Below the pieces are notes generated by a model, which was not told the origin of the DNA, did no database searches, and saw only the letters and a list, made by a program, of their open reading frames with translations. The translations under genes were made by a program, and so were the position numbers. 64,000 nt of DNA, from assembly GCF_037327425.1 (NCBI RefSeq), contig NZ_CP147846.1, positions 4,898,001 through 4,962,000 of the forward strand. The letters run 5' to 3'. The stretch is from Rhodococcus sovatensis (GTDB lineage: Bacteria; Actinomycetota; Actinomycetes; Mycobacteriales; Mycobacteriaceae). Shown one piece after another: positions 17,223 through 25,611 of this stretch; positions within the stretch are counted from its first letter, which is position 1, and every line of letters begins with the position of its first letter.

Positions 17223-18390
17223 TGGCGGGCACGGACTGTCGGGCAGGTCGTTGAACGACGGGGGCATCGTGATCGCCGTGGACGGACTCGATGAGATCAC
17301 CGAGCTCGATGGAGGGCGCGCGCGTCTCGGCCCTGGTGCCCGTTGGGGGGACGTGGCGGCTGCGCTGGCGTCCCACGGACTGGCGCTGACCGCGGGCGAC
17401 TACGGCAGCGTCGGTGTCGGTGGCCTCGCAACCGCCGGGGGCATCGGCTGGTTCGTGCGCGAGCACGGGCTGACGATCGATCATCTCCGGTCAGTCGAGG
17501 TGGTCACCGCTGATGGCGAGCTGGTCCATGCGAGCGCAACGGAGAATGCCGACCTGTTCTGGGCGATGCGGGGCGCTGGTGCGAACTTCGGCGTGGTTGT
17601 CTCGTTCGAGTTCGAGCTCCACCCCGTCGGTTCCCAGGTCGGCTTCGCGATGTTGGTGTTCGCACCCGAAGACATCGCTGGTTTCCTGCAGGACTGGGGC
17701 ACGACGATCGAGGCCGCTCATCCCAGCGTGACTGGGACGCTGACGATCAGCCCGAGCTCGCGCGCGCGGCCGGCGATGGCCCAGGCGCTGATCGTCGTCG
17801 ACTCCGACGACGCTGACACCGTCCTCGACCGCCTACAACCCTTCGCAGGGCTGGCGCCCATGGCCGATCAATCCGTCCAGCTCATGCCCTACGCCTCACT
17901 CCTGGCGCAACCGGCCGGACCGGAGGCCAACCTGGGACGTGGCGAACCACTCGGTCACTCCGGCCTTGTACGGCATCTCGACGCCGACGTCGCCAGAGGA
18001 CTGGCCGACCTGTTGTCGTCGAAGAGCTCATTCATCCTCTCGGTGCGGTCCGCCGGCGGTGCGGTAGCCGAGACTCCAGCGGATGCCACGGCCTACGCAT
18101 GGCGTGACGCGAACTTCTTCGTCGCAACCCTGGGGGGCGGATCCCTTGACTTCGAGAAGCACTGGAATCAGTTGATCCCCCTGTTCGAAGGCATGTATCT
18201 CAGTTTCGAGACCGACACCGGTCCCGACGTCGTCGCACGCGCGTTCCCGCCCGCCCACCTGAAGCGGCTGCGTGAGCTGAAGCGGCAGTGGGACCCCAGC
18301 GGCCTGTTCCGCGACAACTTCTTCATCGACCCCACGGTCGCCGACCCGGAAGCCGCAGAGCTTTCGGTCGCTGACGACAGCGTGCGCTGA
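17041..18390 (+). CDS. FAD-binding (berberine-bridge-like) oxidoreductase domain
   Basis: About 449 residues from a possible GTG at 17041, with no clear ribosome site. The FAD_binding_4 domain reads VLRPQSPAQVQDAVRYADRH, then PLGVRSGGHGLSGRS (GGHG loop for covalent or tight flavin), then LGPGARWGDVAAALASHG and GGIGWFVREHGLTIDHL. The C-terminal BBE motif KRQWDPSGLFRDNFFI is present. Such enzymes oxidise alcohols, sugars or alkaloid-like substrates. It lies in frame +1 relative to the LLM domain, and the switch occurs around 16970-17050. It belongs to the HxlR-controlled operon with the azoreductase. The stretch reads as more G+C-rich than its neighbours, which may indicate transfer. Confidence 0.78.
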   Translation: MPPSLAAHALVPGDQGYAAYTSGFFRGARPAMVLRPQSPAQVQDAVRYADRHRDVPLGVRSGGHGLSGRSLNDGGIVIAVDGLDEITELDGGRARLGPGARWGDVAAALASHGLALTAGDYGSVGVGGLATAGGIGWFVREHGLTIDHLRSVEVVTADGELVHASATENADLFWAMRGAGANFGVVVSFEFELHPVGSQVGFAMLVFAPEDIAGFLQDWGTTIEAAHPSVTGTLTISPSSRARPAMAQALIVVDSDDADTVLDRLQPFAGLAPMADQSVQLMPYASLLAQPAGPEANLGRGEPLGHSGLVRHLDADVARGLADLLSSKSSFILSVRSAGGAVAETPADATAYAWRDANFFVATLGGGSLDFEKHWNQLIPLFEGMYLSFETDTGPDVVARAFPPAHLKRLRELKRQWDPSGLFRDNFFIDPTVADPEAAELSVADDSVR

Positions 18391-18508
18391 CCTACGACCG
18401 GGCCGAGGCGCGCCCACCGCCCGAGTCGATTCTCTCCGCCGCCGCGTACATGCGCCGGTCCACATACCCAACCGCACCATCCCGTCGACATCACCTATGA
18501 GGAGAACC

Positions 18509-19165
18509 ATGTCCCTGTTCCGGCTCGACGCCAGTATTCGCACCGAGGGCTCAGCCAGCCGCGCCCTGGCCGATATCGTCGAGGCCCGCTGGCGCGAAGC
18601 CGCCCCAGCGGCCCAGATCACTCGTCGACACCTCGTCGCCGACCCCATCCCGGGCGATGCGTGGCACACCGCCGTCGGCGCGTGGCACATCCCCGAAACC
18701 GACCGCACCCCCACCCAGCAGTCTGCGGTAGACCTGGCCAGGTCTCTGGCTGATGAGCTCGCTGTCGCAGACGCGTACCTGTTTGCCGTCCCGCTCTACA
18801 ACTTCGGTGTATCCCAGCACTTCAAGACCTACGTCGACCTCGTCGCCACCGACCCACGCATGGCCGACGTCACGCCCGCCACCGCTGACAAGCCCGGTGT
18901 CCTGGTCACCGTGCAAGGCGGCAACTACTCCCCAGGTACGCCCAAGGAAGGCTGGGACCACGCCACTTCGTGGATGCGCCGCATCCTCGAAGACGTCTGG
19001 CACATCGATCTCGACGTGGTGACCCGAGAATTCACCCTCGTCGGCGAGAACCCAGCCCTCGACGAGTTCACAGACATGGCCGCGGACATCAGAACCGGTG
19101 CCGAGAACAACGCACACGAGAGCGGTCGCACCTTCGCACAGCGAAGCCGGCCTGCGGGCGCGTGA
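18509..19165 (+). CDS. FMN-dependent NADH-azoreductase family protein
   Basis: 218 residues of the AzoR/flavodoxin-like fold: FRLDASIRTEGSASRALAD (FMN phosphate loop), AYLFAVPLYNFGVSQHFKTYVD (P-x-Y-N-F motif) and VLVTVQGGNYSPGTPKEGWDH. These enzymes reduce quinones and azo compounds by two electrons. The ATG at 18509 was taken since AGGAG precedes it by a short gap; an ATG at 18497 lacks one. As the last gene of the HxlR module it fits a quinone-detoxification role, as in YodB/QorR systems. Confidence 0.85.
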   Translation: MSLFRLDASIRTEGSASRALADIVEARWREAAPAAQITRRHLVADPIPGDAWHTAVGAWHIPETDRTPTQQSAVDLARSLADELAVADAYLFAVPLYNFGVSQHFKTYVDLVATDPRMADVTPATADKPGVLVTVQGGNYSPGTPKEGWDHATSWMRRILEDVWHIDLDVVTREFTLVGENPALDEFTDMAADIRTGAENNAHESGRTFAQRSRPAGA

Positions 19166-19245
19166 AATCACCACGCAAGTAGACCTTCTGGACGCGCCGC
19201 AGTTGCCGTATGTGCGAGCTCGAGGGTGGTGGGGAAGCGCTCAGT

Positions 19246-20082
19246 CTATTCGGAACTCGGCACGAGCGGCGTGAGAGGAAGCGCAGACGTCGGCTTCCTG
19301 CGGTCGCGGAGAGGAATGGAGAGGTAACCGAGCCAGGAGAAGTCGAAGCGACGCAGAACGGTACGGCGTGCCAGGGCGAGGAGAACCGCAGCGCCGGTCA
19401 CCGCCATCCAGGCCGGCATCGGGTAGAGGGCCAAGCGTTCACCCAAACCGAAGTGGAGTGTCTGGGCGAGCATCAGGATGGCCCCGACAACTCCGACCAA
19501 CGCGCACAGCGCGGACCACAACGCGACCATCCGACGCTCATTCCAGAGGTGCCAAGCGATGAGTACGAGAACTACGTGTCTGGCGACGAAGCCGGGCAGT
19601 ACAGCGGACCAGTGCGTGATGGTTCCGTCGTTCGCGGGGAACAGTCCCGTCGCGGCAGTGCTGACTGCGATGACGACGGCGAGCGTGAGGATCCACTTCT
19701 TCGACCGCCCGTTCCGGATGTGCCGATGCAGGAAGAACGCGCCTACCAGCGTCAGAACTCCGAGCGCGACGAACGTCGAGTTCATGACGTCGTGCATCGG
19801 CGAGCATGAGTCCACCTCGCAGCTGGTCACACCGAGGGAACTGATCGAGTCCTGCGCGAAGCTGTAGGGCCTGCTCCATGCCGAAGCCGTGAACATCTCC
19901 GCCAGCACGTAAGCGAAGCTCAGCACCCATGCAGTCCCGGCTGCAGCGTGGCGCAGATTGTGCGCGGAGCTCTGGGAGGTGATGGTGTGATCCTTCTGGC
20001 GGAGCGGACGAGGTCGAAGGTCCGACTGTACGTGGGCAAACTGAGAGTGTCCGCTTTGTCCAGTAAAATTTCGGGTCGCCAC
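19246..20082 (-). CDS. DUF998-family integral membrane protein
   Basis: The hydrophobic part (from AAGTAWVLSFAYVLAEMF) has about six membrane segments and the DUF998 patterns YSFAQDSISSLGVTSC, SPMHDVMNSTFVALG, then FPANDGTITHWSAVLPG. Function unknown. The only conventional start in frame is ATG 20082, giving 278 residues with an unusual soluble head. An ATC at 19981-19983 with AAGGA 7 bases upstream would give a more normal N-terminus, so the true start is open. Divergent from the beta-lactone-like operon; the 71-base gap probably holds both promoters. Confidence 0.72.
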   Translation of the reverse strand: MATRNFTGQSGHSQFAHVQSDLRPRPLRQKDHTITSQSSAHNLRHAAAGTAWVLSFAYVLAEMFTASAWSRPYSFAQDSISSLGVTSCEVDSCSPMHDVMNSTFVALGVLTLVGAFFLHRHIRNGRSKKWILTLAVVIAVSTAATGLFPANDGTITHWSAVLPGFVARHVVLVLIAWHLWNERRMVALWSALCALVGVVGAILMLAQTLHFGLGERLALYPMPAWMAVTGAAVLLALARRTVLRRFDFSWLGYLSIPLRDRRKPTSALPLTPLVPSSE

Positions 20083-20153
20083 TGTCGATCGTGTGTATTG
20101 TCCCTGGGGTGTCCTTGGGGGGCATATGGCGGAGACACCGGGGGGCGTCCAGC

Positions 20154-21212
20154 ATGGTCTGTCACGATTCTGCGCGCTCGCGGATGGAGTCGATCGGGTC
20201 GTACTTGCCCGCGCGCATAGTCACCAACGAGGAACTCCTCGCCGGGATGACGCACCCACCGCATCTGGACATCAAGGCCGTGACCGGGATCGAGCGCCGC
20301 AGGGTCTACGACCGAGATGCACAGCCACCTGAGGATTCGCTCAGCATGGCTCTCGATGCGGCACGAACCGCGCTGAACCGATCTTCGTTCGATGCCGCCG
20401 ACCTCGATGTCGTGATCAACTGCTCGATCACCAGGTTTCGCGACGGTGACACCCTGTGTTTCGAGCCGTCCTTCGGGTTGACGATCAAGAACGAGCTGGG
20501 AGCCGAGCGAGCGATCCATTTCGACATCTCGAACGCCTGCGCTGGGATGTTGACCGGTGTCCTTGTCCTCGACGCGATGATCAGGAGCGGAGCGGTGCGT
20601 CGAGGGATGGTCGTCTCCGGCGAGAGGATCACTCCGATCGCCGAGACCGCAGTGATCGAGATCGCCGACAGGTACGACCCACAATTCGCGTCGTTGACGG
20701 TCGGTGACGCAGCGGCAGCGGTCATCCTCGATGACGGAGGTACCGAGGGAGACCGGCTCGAGTACATCGAGCTGATGACCTGCTCGAAATACTCCGAACT
20801 CTGCATCGGTCAGGCCAGCGAGAAGGGGCCCCGAATTGCGCTGTACACCGACAACCGCGCCATGCACAACGCCGACCGGTACCGGCTCTGGACGATGCGT
20901 CAGCGAGACTTCCTCGCCGAGCGTGGGACGACGTTCGTCGACGAGGAATTCGACTTCATCGTTCATCATCAGTTCTCCAAGCCGGCCGCCGACGTGATCA
21001 ACGTGCTCGCTGCGGAGGAATTCGATGCAGCTCTCCCACCTGGCCTGGACGTGTTGGAGGACTACGGCAACACGGCGTCGACGTCGCACTTCGTCGTACT
21101 CGACCATTTCCTACAGCGTGGCGTGATCCCGCCTGGGTCCAAATTGCTGTTGGTTCCTGCTGCTTCGGGTGTCGTTGCCGGCTACCTGGCATTGACGCTC
21201 GGGAAGGTATAG
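20154..21212 (+). CDS. OleA-like thiolase / 3-oxoacyl-ACP synthase III family
   Basis: 352 residues. The thiolase-fold triad is complete: Cys129 in ISNACAGML, His272 in VHHQFSKPA and Asn306 in DYGNTASTS. A Glu-Pro pair (Glu104, CFEPSFGLTIKNELG) matches the OleA motif whose Glu acts across the dimer. OleA enzymes join two acyl-CoAs head to head into a beta-ketoacid. ATG 20154 was chosen over the upstream ATG 20091 because family N-termini begin near RMESIGSYLPARIVTNEEL. It is the first gene of a seven-gene operon and should pair with the degenerate homologue just downstream. The OleA family call is good; the product is inferred from context. Confidence 0.83.
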   Translation: MVCHDSARSRMESIGSYLPARIVTNEELLAGMTHPPHLDIKAVTGIERRRVYDRDAQPPEDSLSMALDAARTALNRSSFDAADLDVVINCSITRFRDGDTLCFEPSFGLTIKNELGAERAIHFDISNACAGMLTGVLVLDAMIRSGAVRRGMVVSGERITPIAETAVIEIADRYDPQFASLTVGDAAAAVILDDGGTEGDRLEYIELMTCSKYSELCIGQASEKGPRIALYTDNRAMHNADRYRLWTMRQRDFLAERGTTFVDEEFDFIVHHQFSKPAADVINVLAAEEFDAALPPGLDVLEDYGNTASTSHFVVLDHFLQRGVIPPGSKLLLVPAASGVVAGYLALTLGKV

Positions 21213-21215
21213 ATC

Positions 21216-22082
21216 GTGGGTGTCGTCATTGCTGCAACGGCGGCCAGGCCGATCCGCGCCAGCGGGATCGAAGCGTGTGCCCAGGCCGTGACTGCCGCTG
21301 TTGCCGAGGCAGGTCTGCGCCCGGGGGACGTCCACGCGGTGATCAACGTCGGTGTCTATCGGGACTCGAATATCGTGGAACCAGCTGTGTCGGCACTCAT
21401 TTCGAAGAGTGCTGGAATAGGCCTCGAATACACCGCCGGTGCGGTACCCACGTTCTCGTTCGACTTGATGAATGGGCCGTGCGGCGTTCTCAATGCCGTC
21501 CAGGTGGCGTCCTCGCTGCTGACGACCGGGAGTGTCGCGAACGTGGTGATCTGTGCAGGGGACACGCACCCCTCGATGACACCCCAGCCCTACGAGAGCT
21601 TTCCCATAGCCTCCGTGGCGACCGCACTCGTGCTGGTCTCGGAAGATTCCGATGCCGGATTCGGTGTCCTGCAGACCGAATCGATATCGGGACCGGTGCG
21701 AATCGAAGGTGGGGTCACCATATCGGCGGTCGGTACCCAAGGCCGCTCGACGGTGGCGGTCACCAGGTCCGACGACCATTTCGAGTCGATCCGGCTTGCG
21801 GTCGATGTCACGCAGCGTGCGCTGAAATCCCGACGGCTCGACCCGGGCAAGGTCGCACTGATTGCAGGTGCTCCGTTCCCTACGTTCGGTGCCGAGATCG
21901 GCACCGCCGTCGGCATCGACGATGTAACCGTGCCCGAGTGCGACGGCGACCCGCACACCTCGGCCCTCCCCCTTGCCTATGGCAGGGCTGCACTCGCACG
22001 CCGAGATTTGATCTTCGTGGCAGGCGGCGGACCGACCGCAGCGGCAATCACGTACCGACGACAGCTCAGACCAGGAAGTTGA
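21216..22082 (+). CDS. Second, degenerate OleA-like thiolase subunit
   Basis: 288 residues with the thiolase fold, shorter than usual (~340). It keeps an OleA-type GVYRDSNIVEPAVSALIS motif (Glu55) and a Cys in NGPCGVLNAV (Cys89). The usual catalytic His is replaced (IAGAPFPTFG) and the Asn loop reads GDPHTSALPLAYG. It starts 3 bases after the first thiolase. In lipstatin (lstA/lstB) and nocardiolactone (nltA/nltB) loci two such proteins form a heterodimer in which one supplies the Cys and the other the Glu. The same division of labour is inferred here. Confidence 0.78.
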   Translation: MGVVIAATAARPIRASGIEACAQAVTAAVAEAGLRPGDVHAVINVGVYRDSNIVEPAVSALISKSAGIGLEYTAGAVPTFSFDLMNGPCGVLNAVQVASSLLTTGSVANVVICAGDTHPSMTPQPYESFPIASVATALVLVSEDSDAGFGVLQTESISGPVRIEGGVTISAVGTQGRSTVAVTRSDDHFESIRLAVDVTQRALKSRRLDPGKVALIAGAPFPTFGAEIGTAVGIDDVTVPECDGDPHTSALPLAYGRAALARRDLIFVAGGGPTAAAITYRRQLRPGS

Positions 22083-22090
22083 CACAAACC

Positions 22091-22348
22091 ATGAAGTGGA
22101 CACGAACCATTCCAATTCTCGGGTGGCTGTTCCTGATGTGGGGCGCGTGGGCGGCAGCCCAAGGGCGCTTGCCACGCTCGCATGCAGTGCGCGCCGCCCT
22201 GATGATCGACGCCGGACTCAGCATCGGCGCGCATGCGGTTCAGATCCCCGCGGCCATCTCGGCCGCGCAGCCACTCGGACATTCGCGTCGACGAATCACG
22301 CTACTCACCATGGTGTTCGGTGCAACCTGGTATCGGACGCTGGCGTGA
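22091..22348 (+). CDS. Small membrane protein inside the beta-lactone-like operon
   Basis: 85 residues starting MKWTRTIPILGWLFLMWGAW, with three hydrophobic stretches (about 7-22, 36-60 and 70-80) and no family I recognise. It starts 8 bases after the thiolase stop, and its TGA overlaps the GTG of the OleD-like gene (GTGA at 22345-22348), so it is firmly built into the operon. The pattern AALMIDAGLSIGAHAVQIPAA suggests a DUF-type small transporter or anchor, but nothing more can be said. Confidence 0.7.
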   Translation: MKWTRTIPILGWLFLMWGAWAAAQGRLPRSHAVRAALMIDAGLSIGAHAVQIPAAISAAQPLGHSRRRITLLTMVFGATWYRTLA

Positions 22349-23328
22349 AGGTACTCGTCACCGGGGCGGGTGGATTCGTCGGATCTGCCCTCGTGCGCGA
22401 CCTCCGTGCACTCGGCCATGAGGTCCGGGCGGGCGTGCGGTCGGCGGCACAGGCCGGCGAAGTACCGGCCCAGCTCGACGACCGTGACATGCTCGACGTG
22501 GCCTGTTCGGGGGTCGATGCCGTGGTGCATGCCGCCGCGAGGCTCGGCCAGTTCGGGAGCCGCCGCGGTTACTGGGACGACAATGTCCGTGGAACCCATC
22601 GTCTTCTCGCCGCTGCGAAGGCGGCCCAGGTCGGACGATTCGTGTTCGTGTCCAGTCCCAGCGCGCTGATGACGCCCGGTGACGGTGACCGGTTCGACAT
22701 CGATGAGACCGAGCCCTACCCGAACCGATTCTTCAACGCCTATTGCGAGACCAAGGCCGAGGCCGAACGCATCGTACTTCGTTCCAACACAGATGAATTC
22801 ACGACGCTGGCACTTCGACCCCGGGCGGTGTGGGGGCCAGGGGACCGATCCGGGCCGGTGGCAACAGTCATCGAACGGATGCGGGCAGGCTCCATGCCCG
22901 ATCTCAATCGCGGACGTGACGTGTTCGTGAGCATCTGCCACATCGACAACCTGTCGTCGGCCTGCGCTGCGGCCCTGGATCCGATGCGGTCCGAGTCCGA
23001 CGTCGTAGGGGGACATGCCTACTTCGTGGCCGACGGCCAACCGGTCGAACTCGGCTACGTATTCGGTCGCCTGGCCGCGGCGTTGGACGTCGCTGCCCCG
23101 ACACGGACTGTGCCCCGGGCAGTTCTGACACCGGCCCTTGCTGCGATCGAGGCGATCTGGAGAATCCCGTTCGTAGGGGAACGCGTGGAGCCGCCGTTGT
23201 CGAAGTACTCGGTTGCTCTGCTGACCAGATCCGCAACCTACGATCTGGCCGCCGCGCGCCGGGATCTCCATTGGAAGCCGACGGTCGAGTTCAACTCCGC
23301 ACTGGAAAGGATGGTGCGCAATGCCTGA
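22345..23328 (+). CDS. OleD-like NAD(P)-dependent reductase (3-beta-HSD/epimerase family)
   Basis: 327 residues. The Rossmann motif VLVTGAGGFVGSAL is at the N-terminus and the SDR catalytic pair is YCETK, preceded by FVFVSSPSALM. The family pattern VWGPGDRSGPVATVIERM also appears. In the Ole pathway this enzyme reduces the beta-ketoacid from OleA to a beta-hydroxyacid. The GTG at 22345 overlaps the previous stop. A longer frame from 22096 runs through the small membrane gene and is not used. The stop overlaps the glycosyltransferase start by 8 bases. Confidence 0.85.
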   Translation: MKVLVTGAGGFVGSALVRDLRALGHEVRAGVRSAAQAGEVPAQLDDRDMLDVACSGVDAVVHAAARLGQFGSRRGYWDDNVRGTHRLLAAAKAAQVGRFVFVSSPSALMTPGDGDRFDIDETEPYPNRFFNAYCETKAEAERIVLRSNTDEFTTLALRPRAVWGPGDRSGPVATVIERMRAGSMPDLNRGRDVFVSICHIDNLSSACAAALDPMRSESDVVGGHAYFVADGQPVELGYVFGRLAAALDVAAPTRTVPRAVLTPALAAIEAIWRIPFVGERVEPPLSKYSVALLTRSATYDLAAARRDLHWKPTVEFNSALERMVRNA

Positions 23329-24073
23329 CCTATGGGTGATCGTTCCCGCGTACAACGAGGAAGTCGGAATATTCGACACTCTTGCCTCGCTTGCAGTGCA
23401 ACAGGACCCGAGCTTCACGCTTCTGGTGGTGGACAACGGGTCGACGGACGGGACGCGCGCTGTGGTTACGGAGTTCGCGCGCGAGAATCCTCGGATGCGA
23501 ACAGAGATCGTCTCGGAACCTGTCAAAGGTACTGGCGCGGCAGCGGATACCGGTATGCGGTACGCCATCGCTGCGGGGGCCGAGCTGTTGGCGCGTACCG
23601 ATGCGGACTGTCTTCCGGCGCCCGATTGGACGGTTCAGATTCGGCGTGGCTTCGACTCGGGCCTTCTGCTGCTCAGCGGTGATCTGCGACCGCGCACGGA
23701 CGAGGGTGTGGGGCGCGGCCGGGTACTGATGGTCCGGGCGGCGGTGGAGCTGGCGTCGTTCGTGGGCAAGTATCGTTCCGGAAATCGAGACCCGTCCTAC
23801 CTCGGTCCGTACGTGATGACGCCAGGGTGCAACATGGCAATCACCGCCGAACTGTACGTCGAGGCAGGCGGGTTCCCGCGTACCTGCATCGAAGACCTCC
23901 ACGAGGATCGTGCTCTCGTCAATGCGGTGCGTCGGGTCACACGTCGCTACGGGCGGTGCCGAGCGATGCGTGTGTACGGATCTCAGCGTCGGGTCAAGGC
24001 GTGGGGAATCGTGAAGACTCTTCAGTGGTACGCCGACCACCGATTTCGCCCTGAGCTCGTGGACATTCGATGA
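23321..24073 (+). CDS. Family 2 glycosyltransferase
   Basis: 250 residues with the GT-A fold: WVIVPAYNEEVGIFDTLAS, Asp38 in VVDNGSTDGT, the metal-binding DAD at 94-96 (ARTDADCLP) and an ED acceptor-site motif (CIEDLHEDRALV). No membrane segment is clear. It transfers a sugar from a nucleotide donor, acceptor unknown. Its place between OleD-like and OleC-like genes, with overlaps at both ends, suggests glycosylation of the hydroxy-fatty intermediate or product. Ole and nlt loci as I know them do not contain a GT2 gene, so this is unusual. Confidence 0.82.
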   Translation: MPDLWVIVPAYNEEVGIFDTLASLAVQQDPSFTLLVVDNGSTDGTRAVVTEFARENPRMRTEIVSEPVKGTGAAADTGMRYAIAAGAELLARTDADCLPAPDWTVQIRRGFDSGLLLLSGDLRPRTDEGVGRGRVLMVRAAVELASFVGKYRSGNRDPSYLGPYVMTPGCNMAITAELYVEAGGFPRTCIEDLHEDRALVNAVRRVTRRYGRCRAMRVYGSQRRVKAWGIVKTLQWYADHRFRPELVDIR

Positions 24074-25611
24074 CCGAGGCAACCGAACAGCCGGGGCTGA
24101 TCGAGTTGATCCGAGCCCGCGCAGAGGTGGCTCCACACGATCCTGCCGTCGGGTCGTCCCCGGGCACCGCGTGGACGTATGCCGAGCTGACAACTCGGAT
24201 CGATTCTGTGGCAGAGGGTCTGACCAGACGAGGACTCAGGCCCGGTCAGCGAATGTTGTTCTCGATTCGGCCATCTCCCGAGTCGATTGCGCTGGTTCTC
24301 GGCACGATAGCGGCTGGCGGCACGATCGTGTTCCTCGATCCCGGGATGAGCGAGGAGTTGTTCCGCAGTCGAATATCGCTCATCGACCCGAAATGGGTTG
24401 CAGCCGAGTCGCTGCTCTACGCGGCTGCGGCCCCTGGTCCGCTGGGAACGCTGGCCCGTCGACGTGGACTGGTCCTCCCTCGTTTGAGCGCGCTGCGTGC
24501 ACACAAGATACGCTGCGGTCCGTGGCTGCCCGGCGTTCCGAGGGGCTCTGTCGAGGCTCGGGCCCTCCTCGACCAGTGCATCACCGGACCGGCGGTAGGT
24601 GGCCGTAGTCTCGATTCGGACGCGCTGGTGGTCTTCACCTCCGGAACCACAGCGGACCCGAAGGCAGTGGTCCATTCCGAGCGTTCGCTCACCGCGGCCT
24701 TCCACGCGCTCGCCGGACGGGCAGAACTCGGACCTGGTTCGGTCGTGTACACCGACCAGGCGATGATCGGACTACCTGCGCTGCTCAGTGGAGCGAGGTG
24801 GAACATCCCGAGGCACCCGCTGATGTCCGGCATCGACGAGCGCCGATTCATGCAGTTCCTCGGTGACGCGACACATGCCTTTGTCGTTCCCGCGCATCTG
24901 CCGAAGATGATGAGCCTTGTTGCAGCCGGCGAGGTCGAGTTCCCGGGGAGCCTCGAGCAGATCCTGCTGGGCGGTGCGCCCGTCAATGCTGCTGTGCTGG
25001 AGGCGGTTCGCAGCGTCCTTCCCGATGTCGACGTCATGGCGATATACGGGATGACCGAGATCTTGCCCATTGCAACGGTTTCCGGCGCAGACAAGCTGGC
25101 CTACGAGGGTGTGGGAGACTTGGTGGGAACACCGGTACCCGGCGTCGAAGTTCGTGTCGCCGACGACGGGGAGCTGCACTTCTCGGGCCCGAATCTGTGC
25201 ACCGGGTATCTCGGGGCCGGCCCGATGTCGGAACACGCGTCGGGTGATCTCGGAAGTCTCGTGGACGGACGAATCGTGTTGTCCGGCCGCGTGAAGGACA
25301 TGTTCATACGAGGTGACACGAACGTCTACCCGGGATTGTACGAGCCTCGAATCGCCTCTCTTCCAGGCGTCGACGGGTGCGCATTCGTCTCGGTGCCCGA
25401 CCGCTACGGTGACGAGCAGATCATCCTCGCACTCGTGACGGCGAGCGCCGATGCCTTCGACAGAGCAGTCGATGCTCTCGAGTCCATCGTCGATCATGCT
25501 GCTCGGCCGGATCGGGTGTTGCGCGTCGACGGTATCCCTACTTCGGGGCGCGCGTCGAAGCCCGACCGTGCCTTACTGGCAACACAACTGGAGAAGGTGA
25601 ACAGATCATGA
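24070..25611 (+). CDS. OleC-like AMP-dependent ligase (putative beta-lactone synthetase)
   Basis: 513 residues, ANL fold. The P-loop is FTSGTTADPKAVVHSE (about 189-204), then the OleC-like IYGMTEILPIA, the hinge region GDLGSLVDGRIVLSGRVKD and MFIRGDTNVYPGLYEPRI, and the C-terminal Lys497 in GRASKPDRALL. The TNVYPGLYEP segment and TEILP are what distinguish OleC/NltC from ordinary acyl-CoA ligases. OleC turns a beta-hydroxyacid into a beta-lactone with ATP. Starts by a 4-base overlap with the GT2 gene. No OleB (haloalkane-dehalogenase-like) lies beside it, so the lactone may be the end product. Confidence 0.8.
   Translation: MTEATEQPGLIELIRARAEVAPHDPAVGSSPGTAWTYAELTTRIDSVAEGLTRRGLRPGQRMLFSIRPSPESIALVLGTIAAGGTIVFLDPGMSEELFRSRISLIDPKWVAAESLLYAAAAPGPLGTLARRRGLVLPRLSALRAHKIRCGPWLPGVPRGSVEARALLDQCITGPAVGGRSLDSDALVVFTSGTTADPKAVVHSERSLTAAFHALAGRAELGPGSVVYTDQAMIGLPALLSGARWNIPRHPLMSGIDERRFMQFLGDATHAFVVPAHLPKMMSLVAAGEVEFPGSLEQILLGGAPVNAAVLEAVRSVLPDVDVMAIYGMTEILPIATVSGADKLAYEGVGDLVGTPVPGVEVRVADDGELHFSGPNLCTGYLGAGPMSEHASGDLGSLVDGRIVLSGRVKDMFIRGDTNVYPGLYEPRIASLPGVDGCAFVSVPDRYGDEQIILALVTASADAFDRAVDALESIVDHAARPDRVLRVDGIPTSGRASKPDRALLATQLEKVNRS

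Noticed and set aside
19920..21107. Minus-strand ORF of 395 codons opposite the OleA-like gene
   Set aside because: No family pattern, Arg/Asp/His-rich, and it overlaps a thiolase with a full catalytic triad.
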